This document shows, one piece after another, positions 17,879 to 24,299 of a stretch of DNA of 64,000 nucleotides (position 1 is its first letter; every line of letters begins with the position of its first letter). The stretch covers positions 62,001-126,000 of the forward strand of contig JABLXK010000001.1 in the NCBI GenBank assembly GCA_013178095.1, given 5' to 3'. The notes under the pieces are model-generated. The model made no database searches, was not told where the DNA came from, and saw nothing but the letters and a program-made list of their open reading frames with translations. The position numbers and the translations under genes are program-made. Source of the stretch: Anaerolineae bacterium. Its GTDB lineage: Bacteria > Chloroflexota > Anaerolineae > Anaerolineales > Anaerolineaceae.

Positions 17879-18898
17879 TTAATCAGTTTTTCGAGGCGTC
17901 ATCAAACCCCACAGGATCAGGCCCAAAGCTAACCCGCCGCAGATGCCGCCGACCATCAAGAAGGAAGCTGAAACGCGCGGCAAGGCACTGGTGCTGAGCG
18001 CTTCCAGAATGGCTTGCGCGCCGGTCAAGCCGGTTTGAATTTGCAGGTTGGTGTACTGTAAGCCATAATTCAACCAATATTGCGGTGTATTGCCTTGCAA
18101 CAGGATTCCCAACAAGAAAACCAGCCCGGAGGGAAGGATCAACGTCCATCCCAGCCATTGCAACCGCGCACGCCAACTCCCGTCGGCGATCAAAGCCGTG
18201 ATGTACCAGAAGCACACTGCAAGGAAAGCGAGGAAGAGCACAGCAAGGATCAGGCTGGCGGGCAGCGCCATGCCGGGAAGAAAACGTCCCCAGGGATTAC
18301 GGTTTACCAGGTTCTGCCAGTTTCCTTCAAGAGATAGCTGATCGGGTATCTGCGCCAGCGCAGCCGGCATGGCCGGTTCAAGGTAATTTTCAATCAAGGT
18401 TGCGTCGTCGATTCCCTGCGGTTTGCACGCGCCTTGATCCGCTCCACCAAAACCGGGAGTTTGTCCGGCCTGGCAGACAGGCATAACTGCCACCAAAGCA
18501 GTCAGGAATTCCGATTGTTTTTCCGAGGTCAACGCGGATTTAACCGGCTGCAGATCGATGACCGGTTTGAATTGATCGGTTTGACCGTGGAGATAATCGA
18601 AGAAGTCCGAGACTATCGCAGAGGTTTGTTCTTTTAAATATTCTTCGCCGAGAATGCCTTGCACAATTGTCCGCAAACCGCTGGTGTCCGTTTCCGCCGG
18701 CAAGGCTAACTGGCTGCGCAGGATACCATCCAGCATATTATCGGATAACACAGCCTGGTAGACTTTTTCGTCGTCCAACGCGTGGATATAAAACTGTTCG
18801 TCCAAAATCCAACTGGCGGTTCCAATTGCGATCTGGCTGGCAAATAAAAGTGGGATCACCAGGCAAATGGAAAAGATAACTGCGATCAATTTACGCAT
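17879..18898 (-). CDS. conserved hypothetical membrane protein
   Basis: A 339-residue protein of unknown function. It begins with a signal anchor (residues about 5-27), then an extracytoplasmic region of about 180 residues. Two or three further hydrophobic helices follow: about 213-240, about 250-270, and one near the C-terminus (FLMVGGICGGLALGLILWG). There is no recognised catalytic motif. The last ten codons carry the repeat that ends the island, so its present C-terminus (MTPRKTD) was probably supplied by the incoming element; the older end (MTPTRKPLA) lies at 5553-5604. Confidence 0.8.
   Translation of the reverse strand: MRKLIAVIFSICLVIPLLFASQIAIGTASWILDEQFYIHALDDEKVYQAVLSDNMLDGILRSQLALPAETDTSGLRTIVQGILGEEYLKEQTSAIVSDFFDYLHGQTDQFKPVIDLQPVKSALTSEKQSEFLTALVAVMPVCQAGQTPGFGGADQGACKPQGIDDATLIENYLEPAMPAALAQIPDQLSLEGNWQNLVNRNPWGRFLPGMALPASLILAVLFLAFLAVCFWYITALIADGSWRARLQWLGWTLILPSGLVFLLGILLQGNTPQYWLNYGLQYTNLQIQTGLTGAQAILEALSTSALPRVSASFLMVGGICGGLALGLILWGLMTPRKTD
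17895..17924. repeat. 30-bp direct repeat, right flank of the sugar-acid island
   Basis: Identical to 5575-5604. It lies inside the 3' end of the minus-strand membrane-protein gene, a typical position for an attachment or recombination site. Confidence 0.93.
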
Positions 18899-19051
18899 GT
18901 TGAACTCCTTTTTTCTTGGTCATATGAAATCATATACGCTTAACCGGCGGTTAAAGTTTTAGATTTCACTTATGATTATATTGATTTTGTATCATAATAA
19001 AGAGAGAAGTGTTATCCTACCATAGACGATTATCAGACAAGGAGTAAAGAA

Positions 19052-19651
19052 ATGATCGACAAGATTATCGGAGCATTTACATTTAAAACCGGAGTTTATA
19101 AAGAGGTCGAGGAAGACACCTCATTCACGCCGAACGCCTGGCTGATTGTGGCGGCAGCCGCATTGCTATCGAACCTGGGCTCGAGTGCCGGATCGGTTCA
19201 TGCCATCGGCGCGCGCTGGATTGTCGGTGCGTTGAGTGGAACGGTGGTAACGGTCGCTTCATTTGCCCTAGGGGCTTTCGTGATGAATTGGGCGGGTAGA
19301 TCTTTTTTCAATGCGGATGTCACCTATGACGAACTGATTCGCACGATTGGATTAGCTTCCGTCTGGAACGCAGTGGGTTTTTTGGGGATCATTGCTCTGG
19401 CGGCGCCGGGATTGACCTGCATCACCGGCCCGATCACCTTTTTAGCAGCAATTGCCGGATTGGCAGCCTGGTTCTTCGCCGCTAAAGAAGCGCTGGATCT
19501 GGATTGGCCGCAGACGATTGGCGCGGTGATCATCGGTTGGGTGACCATGATGATCGTCGCGGCACTGGTATCCGGCGTTATCCTGGGTTTGCTGGGACTG
19601 ACTGCCGCCGGGATGCGCTCGATCTTCAGCACTGTTGGCGGATCACTATAA
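19052..19651 (+). CDS. YIP1-family membrane protein
   Basis: A 199-residue integral membrane protein with about five hydrophobic helices from residue 28 to the C-terminus, in the pattern of the YIP1 family. The N-terminal cytoplasmic 25 residues read FTFKTGVYKEVEED, a common start in this family. Function in bacteria is not established. The ATG is preceded by AAGGAG. It is probably transcribed alone, with a terminator just downstream. Confidence 0.75.
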   Translation: MIDKIIGAFTFKTGVYKEVEEDTSFTPNAWLIVAAAALLSNLGSSAGSVHAIGARWIVGALSGTVVTVASFALGAFVMNWAGRSFFNADVTYDELIRTIGLASVWNAVGFLGIIALAAPGLTCITGPITFLAAIAGLAAWFFAAKEALDLDWPQTIGAVIIGWVTMMIVAALVSGVILGLLGLTAAGMRSIFSTVGGSL

Positions 19652-19669
19652 AAAAAATATTCGAAAACG

Positions 19670-19697
19670 GGCTGCATCGTGAGATGCAGCCTTTTTT
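19670..19697 (+). terminator. intrinsic terminator
   Basis: A 9-bp stem, GGCTGCATC / GATGCAGCC, with a GTGA loop is followed by six T, 19 bases after the YIP1 gene. Confidence 0.93.
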
Positions 19698-19771
19698 AAT
19701 ATCTGAGAAACTAAACGATAGCCGTTTCGTATTAAAGATATAGTCTGTTAAAAACGAGGAGATTAGAAAAA

Positions 19772-20437
19772 ATGGCTGAACAAGTGTCGGAACGGCGGGA
19801 ATTGGGTGAATTCAATCGCATTGCCATGCGCGGTGTTGGCAAGATGTTCATTAACCAGGGCAAGGAACAATCGGTTGTGATTGAAGGCGACAAAATCGGT
19901 GTGAGCCGTATTTCCACCAATGTATCGGATGGCAGGCTGGTGATCGATATCGGCCGTGATTGGGTGGAAAAGATCAGCGCGGGCTTTGATTTTATTTCCA
20001 ATGATATCCTCATCAAGATCACTTTGAAAGACCTGCGGGAACTGGAAGTGACCGGAGCGGCGGATATCGAAGTGGGCGAGATTAAAACCGATGCGCTGGA
20101 GTTGAAATTGATCGGCGCTTCCAATTTAAAGGTAACAGAACTGAAAGCCGACAGCCTGAAAACCGAGATCCCCGGGGCAGGCAAAGTGCAGGTTGAAGGA
20201 AAGGTCAAAGACCAATCTGTGACTTTAGCCGGCGCGGGCAATTTCAGCGGCTATAAGCTGGAATCGGAAACCGCCAAGGTAGTTTTAAGCGGTGTTGGCA
20301 GCGCCCAGTTGTGGGTGAAGAAAGAGCTGGATGCAACCATCGCCGGTGTGGGCAGCGTGGAATATTATGGTAATCCGACCATCAAACAAAGCGTGGCAAT
20401 GCTGGGAAAAATTACTTGCCTGGGTGATCCAAAATAG
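19772..20437 (+). CDS. DUF2807 (head GIN domain) beta-helix protein
   Basis: A 221-residue protein with the repeated beta pattern of DUF2807. Successive segments read LRELEVTGAADIEVGEI, LELKLIGASNLKVTEL and VTLAGAGNFSG, then VVLSGVGSAQL. Such domains form a right-handed beta-prism or helix and are often surface exposed, but no signal peptide is visible here, so location is uncertain. It starts with GAGGAG ten bases upstream. Confidence 0.8.
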   Translation: MAEQVSERRELGEFNRIAMRGVGKMFINQGKEQSVVIEGDKIGVSRISTNVSDGRLVIDIGRDWVEKISAGFDFISNDILIKITLKDLRELEVTGAADIEVGEIKTDALELKLIGASNLKVTELKADSLKTEIPGAGKVQVEGKVKDQSVTLAGAGNFSGYKLESETAKVVLSGVGSAQLWVKKELDATIAGVGSVEYYGNPTIKQSVAMLGKITCLGDPK

Positions 20438-20467
20438 GGAATTCTACGGCAATACTCACTAAAAAGA

Positions 20468-20497
20468 TTGACAAGATTGAATTCAGTATAGTAAACT
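20468..20497 (+). promoter_or_regulatory. promoter of magnesium leader element 1
   Basis: TTGACA at 20468-20473 and TAAACT at 20492-20497 are spaced by 18 bases. The same layout (TTGAC[AG], 18, TA[AC]ACT) precedes leader element 2, giving a 16-17-base 5' untranslated region in both. Confidence 0.6.
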
Positions 20498-20520
20498 CAT
20501 TTTGAAAAATGGTTACATTA

Positions 20521-20616
20521 ATGAAGGAAGAAAACAACCTTGATTTAGATCCTGACCCTCAAAGTAATACTTTGTGGGTTAGCAAACATGCAATCTTCGG
20601 AGGTTATTGCCGTTAA
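20521..20616 (+). CDS. acidic/proline leader peptide 1 (31 aa) of the MgtE-N/NRAMP operon
   Basis: A 31-residue open frame beginning MKEENNLDLDPDPQS and ending IFGGYCR. It aligns with the second leader peptide at 23314 in M-x-EEN-x-[LI]-DLDPDP-x-S and in the GG near the end. Conservation at protein level in two places, both just ahead of magnesium-transport genes, supports translation. The acid-plus-proline N-terminus resembles the EPDP stretch of E. coli MgtL, which loosens the translating ribosome at low Mg2+. An in-frame ATG at 20509 could add four residues, but the distance to the promoter and the second copy favour 20521. No strong Shine-Dalgarno is visible. Confidence 0.75.
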   Translation: MKEENNLDLDPDPQSNTLWVSKHAIFGGYCR

Positions 20617-20633
20617 CTGACTATTCCTAACGG
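20610..20633 (+). promoter_or_regulatory. hairpin over the stop codon of leader peptide 1
   Basis: CCGTTA (20610-20615) can pair with TAACGG (20628-20633). The leader stop TAA (20614-20616) lies at the left-arm/loop junction, so a terminating ribosome would prevent the pairing. Leader 2 has an analogous hairpin. Confidence 0.55.
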
Positions 20634-20647
20634 TCTGTAACCCTCAG
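20632..20647 (+). promoter_or_regulatory. conserved block GGTCTGYAACCCTCRG, copy 1
   Basis: Sixteen bases shared with 23432-23447 with two transitions. It lies between the stop-codon hairpin and the terminator and forms the left terminator arm. Confidence 0.75.
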
Positions 20648-20684
20648 TGCGTGTTTGTTAATTCACACTGAGGGTTTCGTATTT
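20639..20684 (+). terminator. attenuator-like terminator ahead of the MgtE-N gene
   Basis: An 11-bp perfect stem, AACCCTCAGTG (20639-20649) / CACTGAGGGTT (20666-20676), is followed by a broken T-tract. It lies between the leader peptide and the AAGGAGG of the first structural gene. Confidence 0.7.
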
Positions 20685-20712
20685 AAAAAATCAGAGACTG
20701 AAGGAGGTAGGC

Positions 20713-21972
20713 ATGATCTACATCAGCACGGTTATCGATCAAAAAGTTTGGGATATCTGGGGGAATTCGATCGGCAAGTGTAAAGACATCGTTATTGGTC
20801 ATGATGATAGAGTCTTCCCGTTGATTACGGCCATCAGCGTGCAAAAGGAAGACGGGTCTACAATCTTGATCAAGGCCAGTCAAATCAGCAGTCTCTTCCC
20901 CAGTATTACCTTGAAAGTACCAGCTGAGGACATTGCGATTTACGAACCAGTCGGGAATGAATTGTACCTGCGGCACCAGATCCTCGATCACCAGATTGTC
21001 GATGTGGAAGGCAAACGGGTGGTGCGGGTGAACGATATCCAGATCGCTTTTTCCAAAGATAACTATGTGGTCACCGGGGTGGACATCAGCAACCTGGGCT
21101 TATTACGCCGCCTGGGATTGGAAAAAACAGCCATGCGCGTATCACGCGTGGTGAACAGACCGCTCAATAAAGGCGTGATTGCCTGGAAGGACGTGGCTTA
21201 TGTCCAAGCCAAGGATCCGCTGCGATTGAATAAATCGCAGGAAAAAATCAGCAAATTACCGCCGGCGGACATTGCCATGATTTTGAATGACCTCGACCGG
21301 GTTACCACCCAGAAATTGATCGAGGAGATGGATAACGAAGTGGTGGCGGACGCCCTGGAAGAAAGCCCCTCCAAGACCCAGATCGAAGTACTTTCCAGCC
21401 TTGAATCGGAACGCGCGGCGGACATCCTGGAAGAAATGGATCCCGACGAGGCGGCTGACTTGCTGGCGGATCTGCCCAAGGAAACCAGCGCTGAATTGCT
21501 GGGTTTAATGGAGAGCGACGAAGCGGATGACGTCCGGAAACTGCTGCATTACCCGCCGGAATCGGCTGGCGGTATCATGACCACTGATTACGGCTGGATC
21601 CTCAACGGGCTGAAAGTTGGCGAGGCTATTGAATTTTTACGTTCTTCCGAAGATGCGCAGGAAGTCGAGGACATGTATTACATTTACGTCCTGGATAAGA
21701 AAGAAAACCTGATGGGCGTCATCTACCTGCGCGACCTGGTGATGGCATCGCCGCAGGAATTAGTCGATACCCTGATGGATCACGATCCGGTTTATGTCGA
21801 ACCAATGACCCCTCAGGATGAGGTGGCTTACCTGATTGCCAAATATAATCTCCTCTCAATCCCAGTACTAAAAGAAGGGACAAGGACAATGCTTGGAATC
21901 GTGACTTTGGACGATGCAATTGATTCCGTATTGCCAACTGCATATAAAAAACGATTACCGCGTTTCTTCTAA
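20713..21972 (+). CDS. MgtE N-domain/CBS regulatory protein without membrane domain
   Basis: A 419-residue soluble protein. Residues about 1-180 look like two PRC-barrel-like segments (VWDIWGNSIGKCKDIVIG; DVEGKRVVRVNDIQI). Residues about 185-290 match the MgtE intracellular N-domain, with alternating acidic helices (ADILEEMDPDEAADLLADLP). A pair of CBS motifs runs from about 290 to 410. The five-helix Mg2+ channel of true MgtE is missing. In MgtE the N and CBS domains sense cytoplasmic Mg2+ and close the channel. Here they would regulate the NRAMP-like transporter encoded 20 bases downstream. AAGGAGG lies five bases before the ATG. Confidence 0.85.
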   Translation: MIYISTVIDQKVWDIWGNSIGKCKDIVIGHDDRVFPLITAISVQKEDGSTILIKASQISSLFPSITLKVPAEDIAIYEPVGNELYLRHQILDHQIVDVEGKRVVRVNDIQIAFSKDNYVVTGVDISNLGLLRRLGLEKTAMRVSRVVNRPLNKGVIAWKDVAYVQAKDPLRLNKSQEKISKLPPADIAMILNDLDRVTTQKLIEEMDNEVVADALEESPSKTQIEVLSSLESERAADILEEMDPDEAADLLADLPKETSAELLGLMESDEADDVRKLLHYPPESAGGIMTTDYGWILNGLKVGEAIEFLRSSEDAQEVEDMYYIYVLDKKENLMGVIYLRDLVMASPQELVDTLMDHDPVYVEPMTPQDEVAYLIAKYNLLSIPVLKEGTRTMLGIVTLDDAIDSVLPTAYKKRLPRFF

Positions 21973-21992
21973 AACAATATGAGGTTATTGCA

Positions 21993-23237
21993 ATGAGCAA
22001 CATCAAAAAGAAGAATTTGTTCCAGAGAATCTGGTTATTTTTAGCAGTGCTGGGTCCTGGTCTGATTACAGCCTCGGCGGATAACGATGCGCCTGGTATC
22101 GCCACCTATTCCATGGCCGGATCTTTTTATGGATACCGTTTTCTATGGTTGATTCTGGTGATCACATTCGGCGAAGTGATCATCCAGGAAATGGCTGCCA
22201 GGATGGGGGCGGTGACCGGCAAAGGAACCGCTGACTTGATCCGTGAAAGATATGGAGTCAAGATCACATTTTTCGCCATGATTTGCCTGTTGATAGCAAA
22301 CCTGGGTACTACGATTGCCCAATTTGCAGGAATTGCAGCCGGCGGGGAGTTGATCGGTATTAACCGTTATATCTTCATCCCGATCATCTCAATTTTGCTG
22401 ATCTTTATGGCCTTGAAAGGCAATTATAAATATATGGAAAAAGTATTGCTGGTACTTTGCCTGGCTGCCCTGAGTTATGTGATCACGGCTATCATGATCA
22501 AACCGGATATTAAAGATATTCTGAAAAATACTTTTGAACCCAGTTTTACATTTAACCGGCAATATCTGCTGGCCATGCTGGCTACCATTGGTACTACCAT
22601 CACCCCCTGGGGAATTTTTTATATGCAAGCTTCGGTTGTGGACAAGGGCGTAACAGTTGAAGATTATCCCCTCACTCGAGCGGACGTGATGTTCGGTTCG
22701 GTATGGGGAAACCTGATCTCGGCGTTCATTATCATCTGCACGGCTGCGACGCTCTATTCTTCCGGCGTGCGGGTTGAAGAAGCCGGGCAAGCCGCTCTGG
22801 CACTGGCGCCATTGGCGGGTGAATGGGCGACCATCCTGTTTGCCATTGGTTTATTGGGCGCTTCCATCCTGGCTTCCACCGTGCTCCCTTTATCTACGGT
22901 GTATGCGATCACCGAGGCTTTTGGTTGGGAGCGGGGGCTGGACCAGCGCCGTGAAGATGCCCCGGTATTTTACGGATTGTTCATTGGCTTGATCCTGGTC
23001 AGCTCGTTATTTGTCATGATCCCCGGACTACCATTGTTCCAGATTATGTGGTTGTCGCAATCGGTGAATGCCATCCTGCTTCCGATTCTATTAATACTGC
23101 TTTTAAAATTAGCAAATAACAAGGAAATCATGGGCGCATATTCCAACACCAAATTTCAGAATTATTTTGCTATGGCGTTGACCGTGTTGATTGTTGTGAT
23201 CACTTTTGCTCTCTTTGTTCTATCGGCGATACCTTAA
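21993..23237 (+). CDS. NRAMP-family divalent metal transporter with non-canonical metal site (probable Mg2+)
   Basis: A 414-residue protein with about 11 transmembrane helices and the NRAMP fold. Helix 1 reads GPGLITASADNDAPGIATYS, where classical NRAMPs have a DPGN motif. Helix 6 reads TTITPWGIFYMQAS, where Mn/Fe transporters have MPHN. The metal-selective methionine and the histidine are therefore absent. Loss of that methionine is known from NRAMP-related magnesium transporters. Together with the MgtE-N/CBS partner and the leader element, this points to Mg2+ import rather than Mn or Fe. It is in an operon with the gene before it. Confidence 0.85.
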   Translation: MSNIKKKNLFQRIWLFLAVLGPGLITASADNDAPGIATYSMAGSFYGYRFLWLILVITFGEVIIQEMAARMGAVTGKGTADLIRERYGVKITFFAMICLLIANLGTTIAQFAGIAAGGELIGINRYIFIPIISILLIFMALKGNYKYMEKVLLVLCLAALSYVITAIMIKPDIKDILKNTFEPSFTFNRQYLLAMLATIGTTITPWGIFYMQASVVDKGVTVEDYPLTRADVMFGSVWGNLISAFIIICTAATLYSSGVRVEEAGQAALALAPLAGEWATILFAIGLLGASILASTVLPLSTVYAITEAFGWERGLDQRREDAPVFYGLFIGLILVSSLFVMIPGLPLFQIMWLSQSVNAILLPILLILLLKLANNKEIMGAYSNTKFQNYFAMALTVLIVVITFALFVLSAIP

Positions 23238-23261
23238 GCGAATGATGAGACCACAGCCAAC

Positions 23262-23291
23262 TTGACGCACTGATTGATAAAGGTGTACACT
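23262..23291 (+). promoter_or_regulatory. promoter of magnesium leader element 2
   Basis: TTGACG at 23262-23267 and TACACT at 23286-23291 are 18 bases apart, matching the layout before leader 1. It lies 24 bases after the NRAMP stop. Confidence 0.65.
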
Positions 23292-23313
23292 CTCACTACA
23301 GGAAATGAATAAG

Positions 23314-23412
23314 ATGAACGAAGAAAACGCAATCGATTTGGACCCTGACCCTAAAAGCAGCCCGGTTCTGTGTCCTGTTGATATTGCCCATTCGGGAGGC
23401 GCAATGATTTAA
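23314..23412 (+). CDS. acidic/proline leader peptide 2 (32 aa) ahead of the corA-like gene
   Basis: A 32-residue open frame beginning MNEENAIDLDPDPKS and ending HSGGAMI. AGGA at 23300-23303 is a suitable ribosome-binding site ten bases before the ATG. The N-terminal 15 residues match leader peptide 1 at 11 positions, while the middle has diverged. That is what selection on the nascent-peptide sequence would give. The predicted role is a Mg2+-dependent translation sensor controlling the downstream gene. Confidence 0.75.
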   Translation: MNEENAIDLDPDPKSSPVLCPVDIAHSGGAMI

Positions 23413-23421
23413 AGCGCCTCC
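23395..23421 (+). promoter_or_regulatory. hairpin over the stop codon of leader peptide 2
   Basis: An 8-bp perfect stem, GGAGGCGC (23395-23402) / GCGCCTCC (23414-23421). The TAA stop at 23410-23412 sits in the loop, two bases before the right arm. Confidence 0.7.
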
Positions 23422-23431
23422 GGGATTCGGT

Positions 23432-23447
23432 GGTCTGCAACCCTCGG
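23432..23447 (+). promoter_or_regulatory. conserved block GGTCTGYAACCCTCRG, copy 2
   Basis: Second copy of the block at 20632-20647, in the same place between stop-codon hairpin and terminator. Confidence 0.75.
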
Positions 23448-23478
23448 CAATCTTCACAGGATACGGCCGGGGGTTTTT
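23439..23478 (+). terminator. attenuator-like terminator ahead of the corA-like gene
   Basis: A 10-bp stem, AACCCTCGGC (23439-23448) / GCCGGGGGTT (23466-23475), has one G-T pair. Its 3' arm runs into TTTTT (23474-23478). The corA-like ribosome-binding site lies 30 bases further on. Confidence 0.8.
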
Positions 23479-23521
23479 GCTTCCCAGGGCTCAGATTAAA
23501 AGAGAATTGGAGGTAAGCAAA

Positions 23522-24211
23522 ATGTTCAAAATATTAAAGACCACAGAAAACAACCTGACGGTTATTCCCGGCGTGGTAGAAGGCGCCTGGGTGCACGTTG
23601 TGAATCCCACACCGGAGGAATTCGAAAAAACCTATGGGTTGGGAATTCCCCAAAAATTCATCACTGCTCCCCTGGATTTGAATGAAAAACCGCACATCGA
23701 GCAGCAAGCCGGTTCGACCCTGATTTTGCTGCGGATGCCGTATTACCGTGCAGGGGTAGACGCACATTATGCCACCATCCCGTTGGGTATCATTTTGTGC
23801 AATGGGTTTGTCATCACTGTTACCCGCTGCCATAATCCTCTATTGGAAATGGAAGAGAAAAAGAACCGGCCATTTTCAACCGACCGGCGCAACCGGTTTA
23901 TTGTGCAAATCATCACGGCAGTGGTCAATGATTGCGTTTCCGCTGTGCAATTGCTCGGCCGAAAAATTAAGGAGGGCAGGACGATTCAACCAGGAGTCGA
24001 GGGCGAAAATACCGCCGCTGATTTTAAAATTTTCCTGGATGACCTGGGGCAGTTGTTGAAAGCGATGTCAGGCAACCAACAAGTTTTTGATGAGATGCGG
24101 CGCATGAAATTCTTTCAGATCCATTCCGAAGAATCCGTTGATTTCAGCGACCTCTTATCAATGAACCAACACTTCCTTGAAACCGGTTTACGATTGACGC
24201 GCGAAGGCTAA
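23522..24211 (+). pseudogene. CorA-like magnesium transporter lacking the membrane domain
   Basis: A 229-residue protein matching the cytoplasmic funnel of CorA. It has a beta-alpha N-domain (WVHVVNPTPEEFEKTYGL, then ITAPLDLNEKPHIE), an ITVTRCHNPLLEM strand, then the long stalk helix to about residue 215. It stops (LRLTREG) just where the pore helix and the YGMN loop should begin. Neither of the other plus-strand frames downstream encodes transmembrane helices before the convergent kinase gene. Either it is a 3'-truncated gene or a soluble remnant reused as a regulator. Start ATG 23522 has TTGGAGG eight bases upstream. Confidence 0.72.
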
Positions 24212-24299
24212 CAGGGTTACGAAGGGAACAACTTTCCAAAAATACCCCATTGATTTTGAACCGACAGATTGTCGGGCAAGCTGCCGGTCTGTTATCACC

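Noticed and set aside
5605-17894. Integrase or transposase inside the repeat-flanked island
   Set aside because: Every frame of size in the island is accounted for by regulator, transport or enzyme genes; no recombinase was found, so the transfer mechanism stays open.
20438-20712. M-box (ykoK) or other known Mg2+ riboswitch ahead of the MgtE-N gene
   Set aside because: The gap is short and mostly taken by the leader peptide, its hairpin and the terminator. None of the multi-helix M-box arrangement is recognisable.
23522-24299. Simple frameshift as cause of the short CorA
   Set aside because: Neither alternative plus-strand frame after 24150 encodes hydrophobic helices or a GMN motif before the convergent gene.
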